A stretch of 64,000 bases of DNA from Pristionchus mayeri (Eukaryota > Nematoda > Chromadorea > Rhabditida > Neodiplogasteridae). Both the position numbers and the translations under genes were made by a program. A model generated the notes under the pieces. It did not search any database and was not told the origin of the DNA. It worked only from the letters and a program-made list of their open reading frames with translations. Shown here piece after piece: positions 1 to 13,600 of the stretch (the first letter of the stretch is position 1; each line of letters begins with the position of its first letter). The stretch is from contig BTRK01000003.1 of NCBI GenBank assembly GCA_036245805.1, forward strand, positions 33,125,215 to 33,189,214. Reading direction: 5' to 3'.

Positions 1-2400
1 ATGCGGGTTGGTTCATGCGTTCGCAATTCCCTTGCGAGAGCGCATTCAATGGGAAGAAAAAAATATTATTGCCACTTTCATTTAGATCAATTGTTGAATC
101 CTTCAGAAATCTTTACATGTACTGGCATTGCGAGAGTAGATGGGAGAGTCTCAATGACCATTGTAAAAGATGAGTGCATGAATTGAATGAAAAATGAATA
201 TCCGTGGGATAAGCAAATGAAAGCAAGAGGAATGGGGCGAATTGAGGAAAGACAGAAAAGTGAAAGTGACCATTCCACATTCCGCGAGTTATCGTTAGAC
301 CGAAGGAGAAACAAGGACAAGAGAAAGTACTGCATTTTCCTCACTTTCGCTATGCCAATTCCAGCATCTCCTCTTCTCGTATGTTCTCCTCCACTTGTTT
401 CAATGCAGAATTTCGATAATATGACCGTGTCATTTCAAGATGTCTTCTCCTTTCAGTTCCTAACGACGCTTCCAAATCCAAGTAAACTATGTACAACTAT
501 TTGGTGGGTGTCTGAGGTGTCGATCGAGCGAACAAATTAATAACTTTATGATTGCACTTCGCGGTATCACATGTATTATTCAGACCAGAATCGTCGACAA
601 GATGATGCAATGCCCGCTGTCATAGACACATATTACGTCTGCAATGAGTTTGTAATTATTTGATCTTTCAGTAATGTTCGTAAGTTGATTGTATTAGTAG
701 GTTTTTTCTTTTATATAAATGTGGATTATTCTTGCGTATGAGCGAATCCTATTTCTCTATGGCTATGTATTCGTCAATTGGGCTACCCATGTTGGCACGC
801 TTTTCACCATTGTGTGAAGTGATTGTCCAGTCAGTTAAATTCGAGATCTCCATGTCGGACGTTGCGGTGGCGCGATTTCCGCTGCAAAACAGAAGTTATG
901 ATCACTAGGTAAAACGAAATGTAGCTGTAGTGCTGGATGACATTGCTTGTTTAAGCTAATTGAAACGTTCTGAAATTCAGCCGTGATTGGGAGAAATGAG
1001 GAGGTGGAAAGCCCTCAACTTGTTCTCTATGAAACTATCGACTACGAAAATTATAAGAGCAGACAAATATAGCTGATAAAATTAGTCACCCGACAAGCGC
1101 CTTCCACGAATAGAGCTATAGATGAGTTATGTCCAAAGAAGATGCGAAATGCAGTATACATCGAAATAGTTCTTGATAGATGGTTGATAGCCATTCGTGT
1201 GCAACGAGAACCTAAAGAGATAAGATAACACCTGACAATCTGTAAAGGGAATGAAAATGAGATTGACTGAAGAATTTGCATAAAACAATTATCGTGTGTA
1301 CTTGTTGAGGTCTATGTCATAGAATTTCTCAGGTAAGAGTAGATATTTCATTAATAAAAGAGGTAGGAGTTTGTCAAAAACACCTGTGTTTATGCTGTGA
1401 TTCGTTGAGGTTGCTTGTGTTGTGTTGTTTTGTTTTAGTTGAAATAATTAACACGGGCGAGCGCATTCGGCGTGACTCCGAGGCTAGATCGGAGAATCTC
1501 AAAGTTTGATATTTGTGTTAAATTTATATTGAAAACAAAACAATTATTCAAGAAAAAGGAAACATTCCGGTCGGGACAAAATTGCAAAAAATCAAAGAGG
1601 GAAAGTGGAATGTATGGGCAGGATAGCTAGAAACAAAGGGCAAAATGCGAAAAAAAACCTCCTTGATCGCTGGTGATTCGTCCCATAAATACTAGCACTT
1701 TGACATTGAAATGTGGCATTGACGGCCTTTGCCTTTCATCGTATCTGACCTTGCGTGCCGTTTGAATCGAATATCTTCTTTTGAGTTCTAACAAATCGAA
1801 TGTCTTCTTTTGAGCTTGAACGTGGAAGAGGTGAGCCAATATGGAAACATCCCATACTAAAAACTCCTCCAGTCCGTTGCCTACGTTCTAATTATTTGGG
1901 GTAACTGCTAATTGCCTCGTGCATACTGAAAAGTAAAAAATTTTTTGATTGGTATGCAAATTATGTGACTGAATTTGCGATTTGTCGCGATTGTCATGCG
2001 ATAAATCGGCATTCTGTGGAGCTCAACTGGCAAAATTTTTAAAGGCACATTTATTCGCGCAATAAATTACTTACACATGTACATAATCAAAACCCGTAAC
2101 ACATCAGAAATACGGAAACAACGCCTAATCACTGTCCACCTTTCGTTCAAATTCACTAAAATTGTCTTTATTTATTCGCTCAAATATTTTCAATCCTTCC
2201 AGCCGTCTTCCCCACCAGCTCCATCTGAAAATAATAAGATCGAGTCACTTCCAATTTCAAAGCATTTGGTTGCATGTTATACTAGGAGCAAGAAATCTAC
2301 ATGTACCCGAAATTGTGTTGACGCTAATCTAAGTCACTTATATCGTAGAGACGGAGTACGCATAATGAAGAAATAATATTTGCGAAGCCATCCCATTCCA
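1..2400. other. No gene recognised
   Basis: I see only short open frames here without family features or a consistent exon chain on either strand. AT-rich stretches with occasional donor-like and acceptor-like strings fit intergenic or intronic DNA. It could hold the 3' end of a gene continuing outside the window, or more of the minus-strand gene whose candidate exon lies at 2408-2509. Confidence 0.4.
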
Positions 2401-2407
2401 CCCCCAC

Positions 2408-2509
2408 CTGCTGTTTCAATATCCTGTATGCCATCTTGTCGTACACTTTCTTTCTCGTATCATTGTCGATCTGCAGTCGACCTTCCATCAACCAGCCCTC
2501 CGTGCCCGC
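2408..2509 (-). CDS. Candidate additional coding exon downstream of the glycosyltransferase
   Basis: A 34-codon open stretch follows a good acceptor (CTGCAG) and ends before a possible donor (GTGGGG). Its protein begins AGTEGWLMEGRL and ends YRILKQQ, which looks like real coding sequence. It is in phase 0 with a possible GTGAGC donor inside the last glycosyltransferase exon (after residues DKCK), so it could be an alternative 3' exon of that gene. If not spliced onward, the frame stays open for about 29 more codons. It could also be an exon of a separate gene. No family recognised. Confidence 0.35.
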
Positions 2510-2668
2510 CTGCAGTATGCAAAGTTGATATTATTTGCCCGCTTTCATCAATCATCTTTTAATTTCAGTCTTTGACAAGCTATATGCAAAAATATTGTAT
2601 CTCTATTTTGTATAATTTAGTTATGTAGATTAGTGTATCGTACCATAAGTTAATATAATCTTCACTGA

Positions 2669-5600
2669 TCAGCAGAATGAGCTCACTTTGCACTTGTCGA
2701 TGTTCAGCTTCTTCAGAATGGGAAAGACGAGTTTGCACTCCTCGTTTCCCTCGTAGTTCAGGAGCGATTCTCTGCATCGTTTCTGTCCCTTCTCGTCGGA
2801 GGGGAAGGGCTTGAAGTTCTGAAAAATATGATTGAGTTGCATTGAATTGGCATGATTTATCAGCCCAGCTGGCATGGATTTGTGGTGAACAACGTTGACG
2901 TATTGATGGATTGATATTCAAATACTTGTTCAAACATGTTCAGTTATGTTTCATCATTATCGTAATATCAAGATCATATTGTGGTAGACGATTTTACAGC
3001 GAGTCCTGAGTTTAGAAAACAATAAATATTATCTACACCAAATTTAAAAATGGACCCGGTTATGCATCTTGCCAATTGCACCCTGTCCTTGAGGAACACA
3101 GTAATTAATTTAAAGTTGGTCTGATATTAGTTTTGTGTTTCTGATCTCGTGTTGATAAAGTGCATGCAAATGAGTTTCATCAGTATCGTAAACTCTGTAT
3201 ATTTTTAGGAAGACGATCGAGATATCATTCGAAGTAGAATATCCCAAGTATCTCCATGCTAGGTCGCATATGCTACTAGCCCGGTAGCGCCACCGCCTTC
3301 GGCGGGTAGATTTCGCAATCAACCGTGGCACTCCCTATTACGCACACTCCCTCTCCCTCTCCTGGATAAGTTCACAAACAGGCCAGACACGAACATTGTG
3401 CGCTTTCTTTATAGGTATAGATATTCATCTCTCACCTCCTCCTTGAGTGAGTGCATCATGAAGTCATCCGTGGCCCAGGCAGAGTGGAAGATCCACAGAT
3501 CGTGCGCCCAACCTTCGCCCTAGAAGTCATTTGATATCATATGTATCCAAGAGTCAGGGTCTGGGCCTGTTGGACAATACAGTTTTTCCATGCAAGAGGT
3601 CCTTGAAATAGTTCAATTACTTTCCTCAAGGTCTGTATTCAGTTTCCGACGATACTCTTCACTGAAGTGTAACTTCACTAGCTAACTTAGTTCTTTCTCG
3701 CAGCCAGCCTCAACGAGCTGCCTCACCTTTTTGTCTAAAGAAGAATATACATCGCTTGGAGCACCTATACCTTATAGCTTCACCAGTGTTTTTCATTTAT
3801 TTTTTGTTGTTTTGAAGTAGCTACCAAGAAAGAATTGAGTAACTTTCATGATGACTAGTTTACATGAATACAATGAAACACAACCAGGTTAAAACGAACA
3901 AACCATTTTCAATGCGGAAATGCGATAAAATAAATTCGCTAACCTTCTGGTAGATCTTCACTTTGTGCTCGGGAAAGTGCACACGCTCGCCAATTACCTG
4001 AATTATTTCCCTTTTTTCAACCCAAATTGTATTTTTCGTGGATCTTATTTATCTGATTTTGGAAATGTTCGATTGAGTTTCAGCTATTACATAAAGGTCG
4101 TTTACGATCAATTTATTACGAATCTCCTCTTTGAAAAAAAAAACATATTATCAGAAGAAACTCAGCCCAATCTCGTACCATTCTGGTGCAGGCCTGCATT
4201 CCGAAGAGTGCCTCGTAGCCGTCGGATCGCTCCCAGAGTGAGAGACAGAGGGAGGCCACTCTGCAAAGAGGAATGTGACAACTTGTGAATGAAAGCCCTC
4301 TCGACGGATTGAAGCATGACTCATGTTTAAGCTCTCTACTGGGTTTTTCCAAATCACACAAAATTTCGTCATACTCCTTCTGTATACTGGTGTGAATGTG
4401 GTATACCTGCTTCTCGTCTTTGGATCTCTATTCTCCGGCACGAGATACTGCATTAGGAAGGGGTGCAGCGCCCCGTTATCCGTGCCATGGAACGAGTTTG
4501 GCAACTGGTAATGAGAACGTTGTAAAATTCATATTTTTGTAGTAAATAATTCTTCAAAATCGAGAGTGATCAGGGCATTGCCATGCAAATAAGTGAAATC
4601 GTGTGAGTTAGTTTACATGAGATTAGAAGAGTGGGAATAACCTTGAATTCGAAACTCGTGAACTCCTCCACCCATCCTCGTCCGCGTTCGTTGTTCTTCA
4701 CGAGGTACGAGAGGGCGGCGTACTGCAAAGGTTAATGGTAGATGGAATTTCCACGTTAAGATATTTTATGTCAAGACGACAACGATTGGTGGAGAAATCT
4801 ATTTACTGTAATTTACTGCATAATAATTATAGTTAAACAATTCATCAACCCCGCTCCATTCTGGGAAGTTTTTGTGGTTAGTATGTCTGACTCGAAGGCA
4901 TCCACGGATATCACTACTTTAATCCACTTTGAAAAAAAGAAAAAAAGAAAAAAAGAAAAAAAGAAAAAAAAACAATTTACTTACCTCCCAATTGTAGAAT
5001 CGATCAAACAGGTAGATCTCGTAGCCGTCTTCGAGATACTCCTCGATCAGTCTGAATTTTCGAGTATTTCAATAACATTTCAACTATTATATTTCATTCG
5101 TGAGCTTATTAGTGTTGGAGTTGCGTTCCACACACAACATGAACGCATTTGAAAACTGTTAGGCTGTCAAGAAAGTAATGTTAGATTTGGACCATGAAGT
5201 TTGATCCCGCCTAAAATCATTTTCGTTTAAGATCTCAAGTTAGCTCGGTAGCATATGTTAGGAGTGTTAGGGGTCAATATATACATCTGTTCGAATCGCG
5301 CCACGCTTTTTGGATATTCTGGAAATCCAAGTTGTGAGAAATGTGAAATTGTATAAATTTTCTAAAAATGTTTCCCGCCTCTCATATTTTGTGGGAACAA
5401 ATTGCTGTTCATTCTCGTATGGTGCATTGATATGTCCAATCACTGTTCTTTTGAATGATATGTCTGGGATCATGAATGCTTTAATATATCACGATTTGAA
5501 CGGTATTGAATTCAAACCTTTCAGAAGTATCACTTCTCAAGCTTTATTGTTTCCTGCTTCGAGGCACATTCAGATTGGCATGCAAATGGGTGCGCTTCCA

Positions 5601-8600
5601 TGGTACACTATGTTGCTACATATTACCGAGAAACATTTATACTCTTGCCTTTTCAGCTTTTAGAAATAATATAATTTCAGTATTGCTGATTAATGGGCAA
5701 CATTGCCAAAATTTCGATTTTCGATGTTCAGTGAATAAATACTTTTCCCCAAATGGGAGGTTGCCCCTGATTTAGCCCAGTCGCATGGTGATAGATAAAG
5801 AGTTGCTTTAACATTTAAGCGCAAAAGTTCGGATTTTTACCAATCCTGAAAATAGGGAATTTTCGACTATTCGAATTTCGATGTTGAAATTTCGATGTGA
5901 GGTTGATGAATGCTGCATGTTTTGATAGAAGTATTGCATGTTCATATAAATACAATTTTAAGTTAACAATTGGAAATATTTTTCAATTTACTACATTTGA
6001 GATCGATATATCTATTGTGCCGCATACGCTGTGAAAATAAGTATTTCCGTTGATGTTCTGTTAGGGTCAAGATCATAAATGGGTGCATTTTCTGACAGCC
6101 CTTTCGCAGCGGACCAGGTTCACATGCTGTATTGCGGTATCCGTATGTCGTACTTTTCAACTGTGGCAAAATATTTGCCCTATCTTAGCTCTCCAGGGTT
6201 TGCTGGGCCAAAACGTAATTCATTCAACTCTTTGTTGATGCACCTTTGACTTGATCTCGTGGCCTCAATACCTATTAGATAGGCTTGAACCAATGCGCAA
6301 TGGAAAGAGTATCCAAGCACTCAAAGATCATATATAACGATTTGATAATCAGGCGGCAACAAAAGACGGGGTACCGCATAATCGGAAATTTGAAAATCTA
6401 ACATTACTTTCTTGACAACCTGATAGAATAGGCAATGGAGCCATGACAAGCGGTGATAAACTAAAATAATAATAATAATAAAAACCTCTTTGGATTGACT
6501 ACGCCCACATCGCCGTCAATGAATAGAGCCCAGTCGCCCTCCTTTATCTGCATTTACTTTTGTTCTTATTTTAACCAATTATTTTGATTTTTTTCAATTA
6601 TTACCTCCGTCTTCATGAGTTTGTGCGTGTGGCAGTGGCGACGGAAGAACTTCTGCAATGGTTTTTGATTTCATTATATCCTTCAAAATAATTAGCAAAT
6701 GGTACCCCAAAAACTATTTTGAGCTCAGACAGTGAATGGTTTAGTAAGGAAGCACGTATATTGAAAATATGAAACAATCACTAGAATAGGTTTCATGTGA
6801 AACGAACATCCTTGTGCACGGCGCACTCCTTGAACTTGTTGTCGAACTCGACGGAGACTGAGTACCCGTGCAGCGCGCCGTAGCACTTGACGCTGCATTT
6901 TTTCAATCACTGTTGTAATCACACTGACGATCTTTCATAGCTAATTGTGAAGAGCGTGAAGCACATCAATCGATTCCTCCATTTTTCCAAAATCGAATAA
7001 TTAAAAAAACGTTTTGTGTTTCACGCAATGCCCCATAACAGATGAATAATTTGCAAACGATGCATCCTCTCCTTTCGGTGGTTAAAAACTATTTGTATAA
7101 AAGTATAAACTGAATATGCGAATCACCTGTTTAGAGCCGTCGCGAATGCCTCCATCTTCGTGCCCACTGTAACGACGATGACGATCGTGACGGAGACACT
7201 GAAAAGTGGATTTTGCTTACAAATTAAGTCATTAAATTGATCTTTTCCGGCTGCTTGTGAATGATAACGTTAGTCCCCAACATTTGATTGTTTTGTTAGT
7301 GTTCAGTTCTTCTGCACTCTGTTGTTTCACTGAAGTTTGGCGCGTTGCTACGAGAAACAGGCGAAATGGCTCTTTGCATAATAAAAAATAATTGCAGAGG
7401 AAGAAAAAAAGGCGGCCTAGCAAGTCTAGCTCAATGAATAATGGAAGTCTGGGTAAGCAATGACTCTCTTTAGTCGGCGTACTATTTCACAGGTCAATTT
7501 TTCACGTTTTGCAAAGAATCACCAATAATTGAATATCGTTGTATTGTTATTTTCAGGCATACTTCACTCTCTTGCCTAGCAAACACTGTCCATTTGGATA
7601 CCTGGTGTTTGCTAGGTTGCTTGGATAAACCAATCCTCTGTTCTCCTTTCTATTCTGTGCCTGATGTTTGGCAAGTTGTTAGGAGAAACTTATGTGAAGT
7701 GGAATTGCACCTCATTGCATATTGAAATGAACGTAGAGAGTTAGGGAGAAAAAGGGCGACAAGACCGACTCGAGCACTCGAGCAGAAAGTCTGGGCAAGA
7801 ATCGACTCTCTTCATTCTACGTACTCTTTCTCCGATCCGACTGTCGAGAAAACACTTACACAGAAAACAGTCATGTTTTGCAAAGACATACCTTTTCTTT
7901 GTTTATTTTCCCAATGGAGATCGTGATAACATCAACACGATTCCCATTGAAAAGCGTAAACAAACTAAAACAAAAAATATAGGAAAAGGAAGCTACTCCA
8001 GTTTGCTTTCTTTTCCGCAATGCACCCTTACGCGCTTAACGGATTAGCCGTGATCCCTCAGCAGAAATGGGCAGAGCTTACTGCCATTCCAATTCCGATT
8101 CCACACACTCTCTTCATTTCGCGTGCTCTGTTCAACGGTTTGAATGGCAATTTTGCAATCTTACTGACTTCGAAATCTCACAATTAGGAAAATCCTGACT
8201 CTCACCTCGTGTTTGTTCTAGCCGTCGGATAGACGTAGTAGGGCTGGCCTAGGGGCGACGGTGTGAAAGGTGGAAGCACGTCTCCAGCATGTGCAGCTGC
8301 AGCAGTCGCGTTTGCTGCAGCTGCTGCAGGTTTCGTCTTTGCAGCGGCTGCATCTCCAGTCTGCTTCGGGTGCTGCAGCTGTTGCTGCTGCGAGGTTTGC
8401 TGCGAGGTGAAACTCGAGGCGGGGACGCGTGTCGACCACTGAAAGGAAGTTGTCCATTGATAGTCTCTATTTCACGTCTATGCATGCTTGCTAATTTCCA
8501 CTAGTTATGGAATTACAAGAAAAGAAGCGCCATTGTGCGCATTTCTGTCTCCGATTAGGCAGGCGAGAAAGGTTGTCTTGTCGGTCTTTGATCCCGTTTG

Positions 8601-9438
8601 GGCAATACTGATAGAATGAGAGGGAAGAAAGCGTCATTAAACACAGCTTGGTGTGGACCTAGGAAGCCTTCCACAATAGAGATATCCAGGATTTAATTGC
8701 GGGTGATAAATCCTGGATATCTCTATTATGGAAGGCGAAGTCATTCAGAATTCCCAGGATGTTTGCTTACATTTTCAGTCTCTTTCGAGTGTAGGCCTAC
8801 GAGCAACCTCGCCTTTGGTGAGTCATAAATGGTGCACGATAGTGTTGCCAAATTGCCCAGCGCCTTCCTCATACGCTTTTCAACAACAGAGCGATAGACT
8901 GTGCGAAACGAGGAGAAATCTCACCGATTCGTCATCACTAGCGTGACTACAGAGTGGGCTAACAATCGCGATCAATCAAACACAAGGCAGACACGCATGC
9001 AAGCGGATGGCGACTGATAAGGACCGTTGGAAGACACAGTCGACTCGACTACCCTGAGTCGTGTCTGATGCTGAAGTTATAATCGAGAAAAGCTATAGGT
9101 GAGCAAAATGCACTGCTATTTCACTGGTAGACAGCGTGAGATCGAGATACATAGAGTTAAAAATCTGCGTTTGTCTGTCAGGGAATTCGAAATGCAATCA
9201 ATGTCTCTTCCTACCGCATTCTCTCGACCTTTTTTTGGCAAACTACGAAATAAATACAACTCATCGTAAAGAAGTGACTCCACTTCATGTAAAACGAATT
9301 ACATGCTTTCTCGCAAACAATGCCTTGGGTGATGCAGAAACAAAGAACACTCACGCCCTTGAAGACGGAGTAGAGCATGAGGAGAGAAATCAGAACAGCG
9401 ATCGCAGCCACGACGTGCTGCACCTGCTTGTTCCGCAT
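2669..9438 (-). CDS. Nematode glycosyltransferase, DUF273 type (type II membrane protein)
   Basis: Thirteen exons join in frame to about 399 aa: 9438-9355, 8438-8206, 7198-7127, 6892-6808, 6652-6605, 6547-6486, 5051-4985, 4722-4642, 4504-4407, 4260-4179, 3997-3944, 3519-3436 and 2818-2669. Residues 8-25 are a hydrophobic signal anchor. Exon 2 encodes a Gln/Ala-rich stem. The lumenal domain starts with a beta strand (SVTIVIVVTV) and has the family hallmarks: SVKCYGALHGY, FFRRHC, a DGD metal-binding motif in ALFIDGDVGVVNP, and PNSFHGTDNGA. This fits a Golgi or ER sugar transferase; donor and acceptor are unknown. An acceptor (TTTCAG) lies 3 bases before the ATG, consistent with spliced-leader addition. 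Odd points are a weak donor after exon 4 (GTTCG), a TAG acceptor before exon 12, and a possible alternative 3' exon at 2408-2509. Family call is from motif recall, not a search. Confidence 0.82.
4931..4972. repeat. A-rich simple repeat (GAAAAA)n
   Basis: About seven near-perfect GAAAAA-type units lie in a glycosyltransferase intron. Confidence 0.85.
5161..6421. mobile_element. Decayed mariner-like TIR element, 1.26 kb
   Basis: The ends are 28-bp inverted repeats (5161-5188 and 6394-6421) with one mismatch, starting AGGYTGTCAAGAAAG. Size and AGGTTG-like termini fit mariner elements. No intact transposase is visible; only short frames remain. It lies in the intron between glycosyltransferase exons 6 and 7. 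No clean TA duplication is seen at the ends. Confidence 0.7.
7575..7616. repeat. Short hairpin in intron 2
   Basis: CCTAGCAAACAC and its exact complement GTGTTTGCTAGG are separated by 18 bases. No function inferred. Confidence 0.6.
8666..8735. repeat. Long near-perfect hairpin in glycosyltransferase intron 1
   Basis: A 30-bp arm (GCCTTCCACAATAGAG...) is followed after 10 bases by its near-perfect complement. It is a short foldback, possibly a solo MITE or a precursor-like hairpin. Confidence 0.8.
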
Positions 9439-9458
9439 TCTCTGAAATAAAACGAGCT
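9439..9458 (-). promoter_or_regulatory. Probable trans-splice (or 5'UTR) acceptor
   Basis: Read on the minus strand, a pyrimidine-rich stretch ends TTATTTCAG three bases before the glycosyltransferase ATG. Nematode messages often receive a spliced leader at such a site. A conventional 5'UTR intron cannot be excluded. Confidence 0.5.
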
Positions 9459-9459
9459 G

Positions 9460-10228
9460 AAATCGGCGAAATTTCACAAATTTTACTCATTTTTAGTATA
9501 TGTTCAGAAAGTACGAATGATTAACTACTAATCGCGGAAATTCTGCAAATTTCACTCATTTTTTGAGCAAATTTCAAGTAGAAACAGCGAATTCTGGATG
9601 AAATTTGGCGGACATTCAACAACTTTCACGCCATTCAACTGAGATTTGCTATACCCGCAGGCGGTAAGGAGAGGCCGAACGCTGGCGATGGAGCAACGCA
9701 AGAGGCATCAAGAGGCAGGGAATCGAATCGGATTGACGGAAGGACGCAAGAGTAAGGGAGTCATGAGACGGGAGGGAAAGAGATAGCGCAACGAAAAGTA
9801 TACATAGCAACTAGCGAAACCCCCGGCGGGTATCCATGCGCGGTTTTACATAGTGGGTTCAGGGGAGGGAGGCCATAGACAGCGAAGGGAGACGAAAGGA
9901 AGAGGGAGGCATGAGAGAGGAGCGAGGGTAGGGGAGGAGGCAAAATTAAAACCCCCGCTGAGTGTAGTACATGAATTCGCTTAAAACGAGCACTAACCGC
10001 TTATTGCAACCTACTTTTCATCTCTCTCTGAACGATTTGTGCGCGAAATGAAGTGGTTTGCGAGCTTTTTGAACTCACAAACCGAGTCATTAGCAAGTCA
10101 GAGGATCCGATTAATCAGATGAGATCGCCCTTGTCCAATCAACGCAGTGAATTTACAACTATCTCGACGATCAAAAAGAGCGAGAGAGCGCGTGAAGTGA
10201 GGATAGCAGTCGGTAGATAGTAGAGTTC
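9460..10228. other. Intergenic region between glycosyltransferase and MITE
   Basis: No gene is seen. A purine-rich stretch (GGGAGG/AGAG) lies near 9890-9940. This stretch may hold the glycosyltransferase promoter, but no clear element is visible. Confidence 0.4.
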
Positions 10229-10377
10229 GGCACTTCTTCCGTTTCTGGCCACCCCCTCTCATTTCCCATCACCCCCGCCCATCATTTAGGGTTTGAGCGG
10301 CCGAAAATCAGGGAAGAATACCTAGAAGTGAGTGGGCAAGAACAGTTTATAGGGTGGCCAGAAACCGAAGAAGTGCC
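10229..10377. mobile_element. MITE, family 1 (copy 1 of 2)
   Basis: It has 26-bp terminal inverted repeats with one mismatch, starting GGCACTTCTTC and ending in GAAGAAGTGCC, over about 149 bp. The internal text CGCCCATCATT...AAAATCAGGGA recurs in the copy near 49.2 kb, which proves a dispersed family. Confidence 0.8.
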
Positions 10378-10507
10378 CAGAGTGCGTTTTTCGGGAAATC
10401 TTCTCTTCAGAGTGGTGAGAAAGTGTGAGAAATGAAGATACAATTACCCGAATTACGACATTTAGTAGATAGGGATGACGAAATCCACATCTGCATTCCG
10501 AGGACTG

Positions 10508-10654
10508 CTCTGGTTTCTCCCAACAGGTAGGTGGGCAAATCCCCACCCGCTTGTCGGAATGACCGCTAGTTAACCAATTGCCTGGCAAGTTGGTAAACAG
10601 TATCCCGACCAGGGGATGGGGAGATTCCCACCTACTGGGTGGGAGAAACCAGAG
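10508..10654. mobile_element. MITE, family 2 (complete copy)
   Basis: A 147-bp element starts CTCTGGTTTCTCCCA and ends TGGGAGAAACCAGAG, with about 37 bp of imperfect terminal inverted repeat. A truncated copy is the outer end of the right palindrome arm (about 13686-13812), and a relative lies at 20.5 kb. Confidence 0.75.
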
Positions 10655-13600
10655 TATCACATCGGTAAGTTTAGAATAGGCGGTATGACGAGAGTCGCTT
10701 CTTGTGTACCGATCCATGTCTGTCGAATTGCCAATGCTGATAGGCGATGATTATGCAAGGGCGGGAACGTGGAGGGGTATCAACTGGAGAGAGATTATAT
10801 CTCGGTGGATCAGTGATTCGACTAGAAATTGAGACAGTTAGACGATTTACAGACTTAATTCAGTGAACACTGATCGATTTTAGTGTACTACCACAGGCAT
10901 GCGAACAACATCTGTTGGAAGTAAACGCAATCGATGAGAGAACCGCGCAATCTCATCTTATAAGCCGTGCTTTTAAGTTTAACTTCCGCAATGTATTCAT
11001 TATAAACATTTTTTTTAATATTCGACCTCAACCTTAGTTATCGCGGCCGTCAATCAGCACTCGGGACCTACACTTCAGAAAACAATATGAGAATTATCGA
11101 ATTTTTGGCCATCCGTGGACCCCCTGTACAGTTGTCACGTTCTCTGGTGGATATGATGATGCGAACACGTGTCTGTACGCAATTTCAAGACTCATGTACA
11201 TTAGTGTTAACAATTCGGATAATCGTATCTTCATTTGTCACACTCTCTCGACCGGTCGAGTGGTGAGAGTGTCAAGTGTGGGAAATTAAGATTCAATTGC
11301 CCGACTTGCGAACTCTATAAGTACATGAATGAAGATCACTACGATCGGACATGACGGAAAGGGAGACTGTAGAGATAAAAAGGAGTGAACGAGACAGAAA
11401 GGGGGGGAAGCAGTGAGAAGAGAGGGAAAGGTCTCTCTCTGATATTGCGACATTGAGCGTGGAGTGAAAATGCGCGTGTTTTCTGAGTTGACGCCCTGTG
11501 ATAAGGACAGGGAGATATGATTTCATCCATTGATTATTGGTCAATGTGCACTCTCAAGGCACGCATTGCAAGCTGTTGCACAAACTAGTTTTGATGGTAC
11601 GGGAAATATCTGAATAATAATTTCTTCATCGGCATCAGTTTTCTACTGTGAACATAGTGAGTGTAATAGAGCGGATGAGAACTATTGTATCATGCCGACT
11701 TTGATATATCAGATACCATATCGGCATGTGGTCGACGTAGTTTCAAAAATATTTATTTTAGGGAAGTCAGATCTCAAACAAAGGATTATTATTGAGAAGT
11801 AACTTTGATCCACTATGATAAATGCGTAATTTCTAATTCTCATCGTGCAAATATGATACAGCAGCATGCCAATATATTTGAATGGCATACTTGCAGAGGA
11901 CCAAACATCTTAGTAGGTCATACCCATCACACGGTGATCACTCCCGCTTGGATGGGGATTCTGTTTTCTTGATGAGTCGAAGGCGGAAGCGAGGGGTATT
12001 AGGGGAAACCAATCCAAATCAGAGAGAAAAGGGAGAGGGACCGCTCGCGACGACCTTTTCTGACCCAACATCTTGATCTGCGCCCAGAAAGCGACAACAG
12101 ATAAATATTGTATTGTATTGTATGTTTTATCAGGACTTTACAAATTGTATTTAATTGTTCAATGCTGACATAACGAATTGGATTTAAGAAATTCCATGAT
12201 CACTTGCTAATGATCATACGCATATTGCATGTATACCATTGATTCAGGCTAAAATGTGTGCAAAATACATAGGAGCTAACAAATTTCATCTGAATTATAT
12301 GCGCCCATTCCTTTTTAATCTCCGCGATAGACTTCTTCATAGGAATTTCGTTAAATTAGAGGAATTATTGCAAATTGCTTATTGCAATTATTGCAATTAT
12401 TGCAATTATTGCAAATTTATTGCAAATTGCAATAAATTCCTCTGCAAGTATGCCATTCAAATATATTGGCATGCTGCTGTATCATATTTGCACGATGAGA
12501 ATTAGAAATTACGCATTTATCATAGTGGATCAAAGTTAATTCTCAATAATAATCCTTTGTTTGAGATCTGACTTCCCTAAAATAAATATTTTTGAAACTA
12601 CGTCGACCACATGCCGATATGGTATCTGATATATCAAAGTCGGCATGATACAATAGTTCTCATCCGCTCTATTACACTCACTATGTTCACAGTAGAAAAC
12701 TGATGCCGATGAAGAAATTATTATTCAGATATTTCCCGTACCATCAAAACTAGTTTGTGCAACAGCTTGCAATGCGTGCCTTGAGAGTGCACATTGACCA
12801 ATAATCAATGGATGAAATCATGTCTCCCTGTCCTTATCACAGGGCGTCAACTCAGAAAACACGCGCATTTTCACTCCACGCTCAATGTCGCAATATCAGA
12901 GAGAGACCTTTCCCTCTCTTCTCACTGCTTCCCCCCCCTTTCTGTCTCGTTCACTCCTTTTTATCTCTACAGTCTCCCTTTCCGTCATGTCCGATCGTAG
13001 TGATCTTCATTCATGTACTCATAGAGTTCGCAAGTCGGGCAATTGAATCTTAATTTCCCTCACTTGACACTCTCACCACTCGACCGGTCGAGAGAGTGTG
13101 ACAAATGAAGATACGATTATCCGAATTGTTAACACTAATGTACATGAGTCTTGAAATTGCGTACAGACACGTGTTCGCATCATCATATCCACCAGAGAAC
13201 GTGACAACTGTACAGGGGGTCCACGGATGGCCAAAAATTCGATAATTCTCATATTGTTTTCTGAAGTGTAGGTCCCGAGTGCTGATTGACGGCCGCAATA
13301 ACTAAGGTTGGGGTCGAATATTTAAAAAAATGTTTATAATGAATACATTGCGGAAGTTAAACTTAAAAGCACGGCTTATAAGATGAGATTGCGCGGTTCT
13401 CTCATCGATTGCGTTTACTTCCAACAGATGTTGTTCGCATGCCTGTGGTAGTACACTAAAATCGATCAGTGTTCACCGAATTAAGTCTGTAAATCGTCTA
13501 ACTGTCTCAATTTCTAGTCGAATCACTGATCCACCGAGATATAATCTCTCTCCAGTTGATACCCCTCCACGTTCCCGCCCTTGCATAATCATCGCCTATC

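Noticed and set aside
10322..10717. 131-codon minus-strand frame
   Set aside because: It runs across a MITE and palindrome arm and is mirrored in the other arm; no domain, no splice structure.
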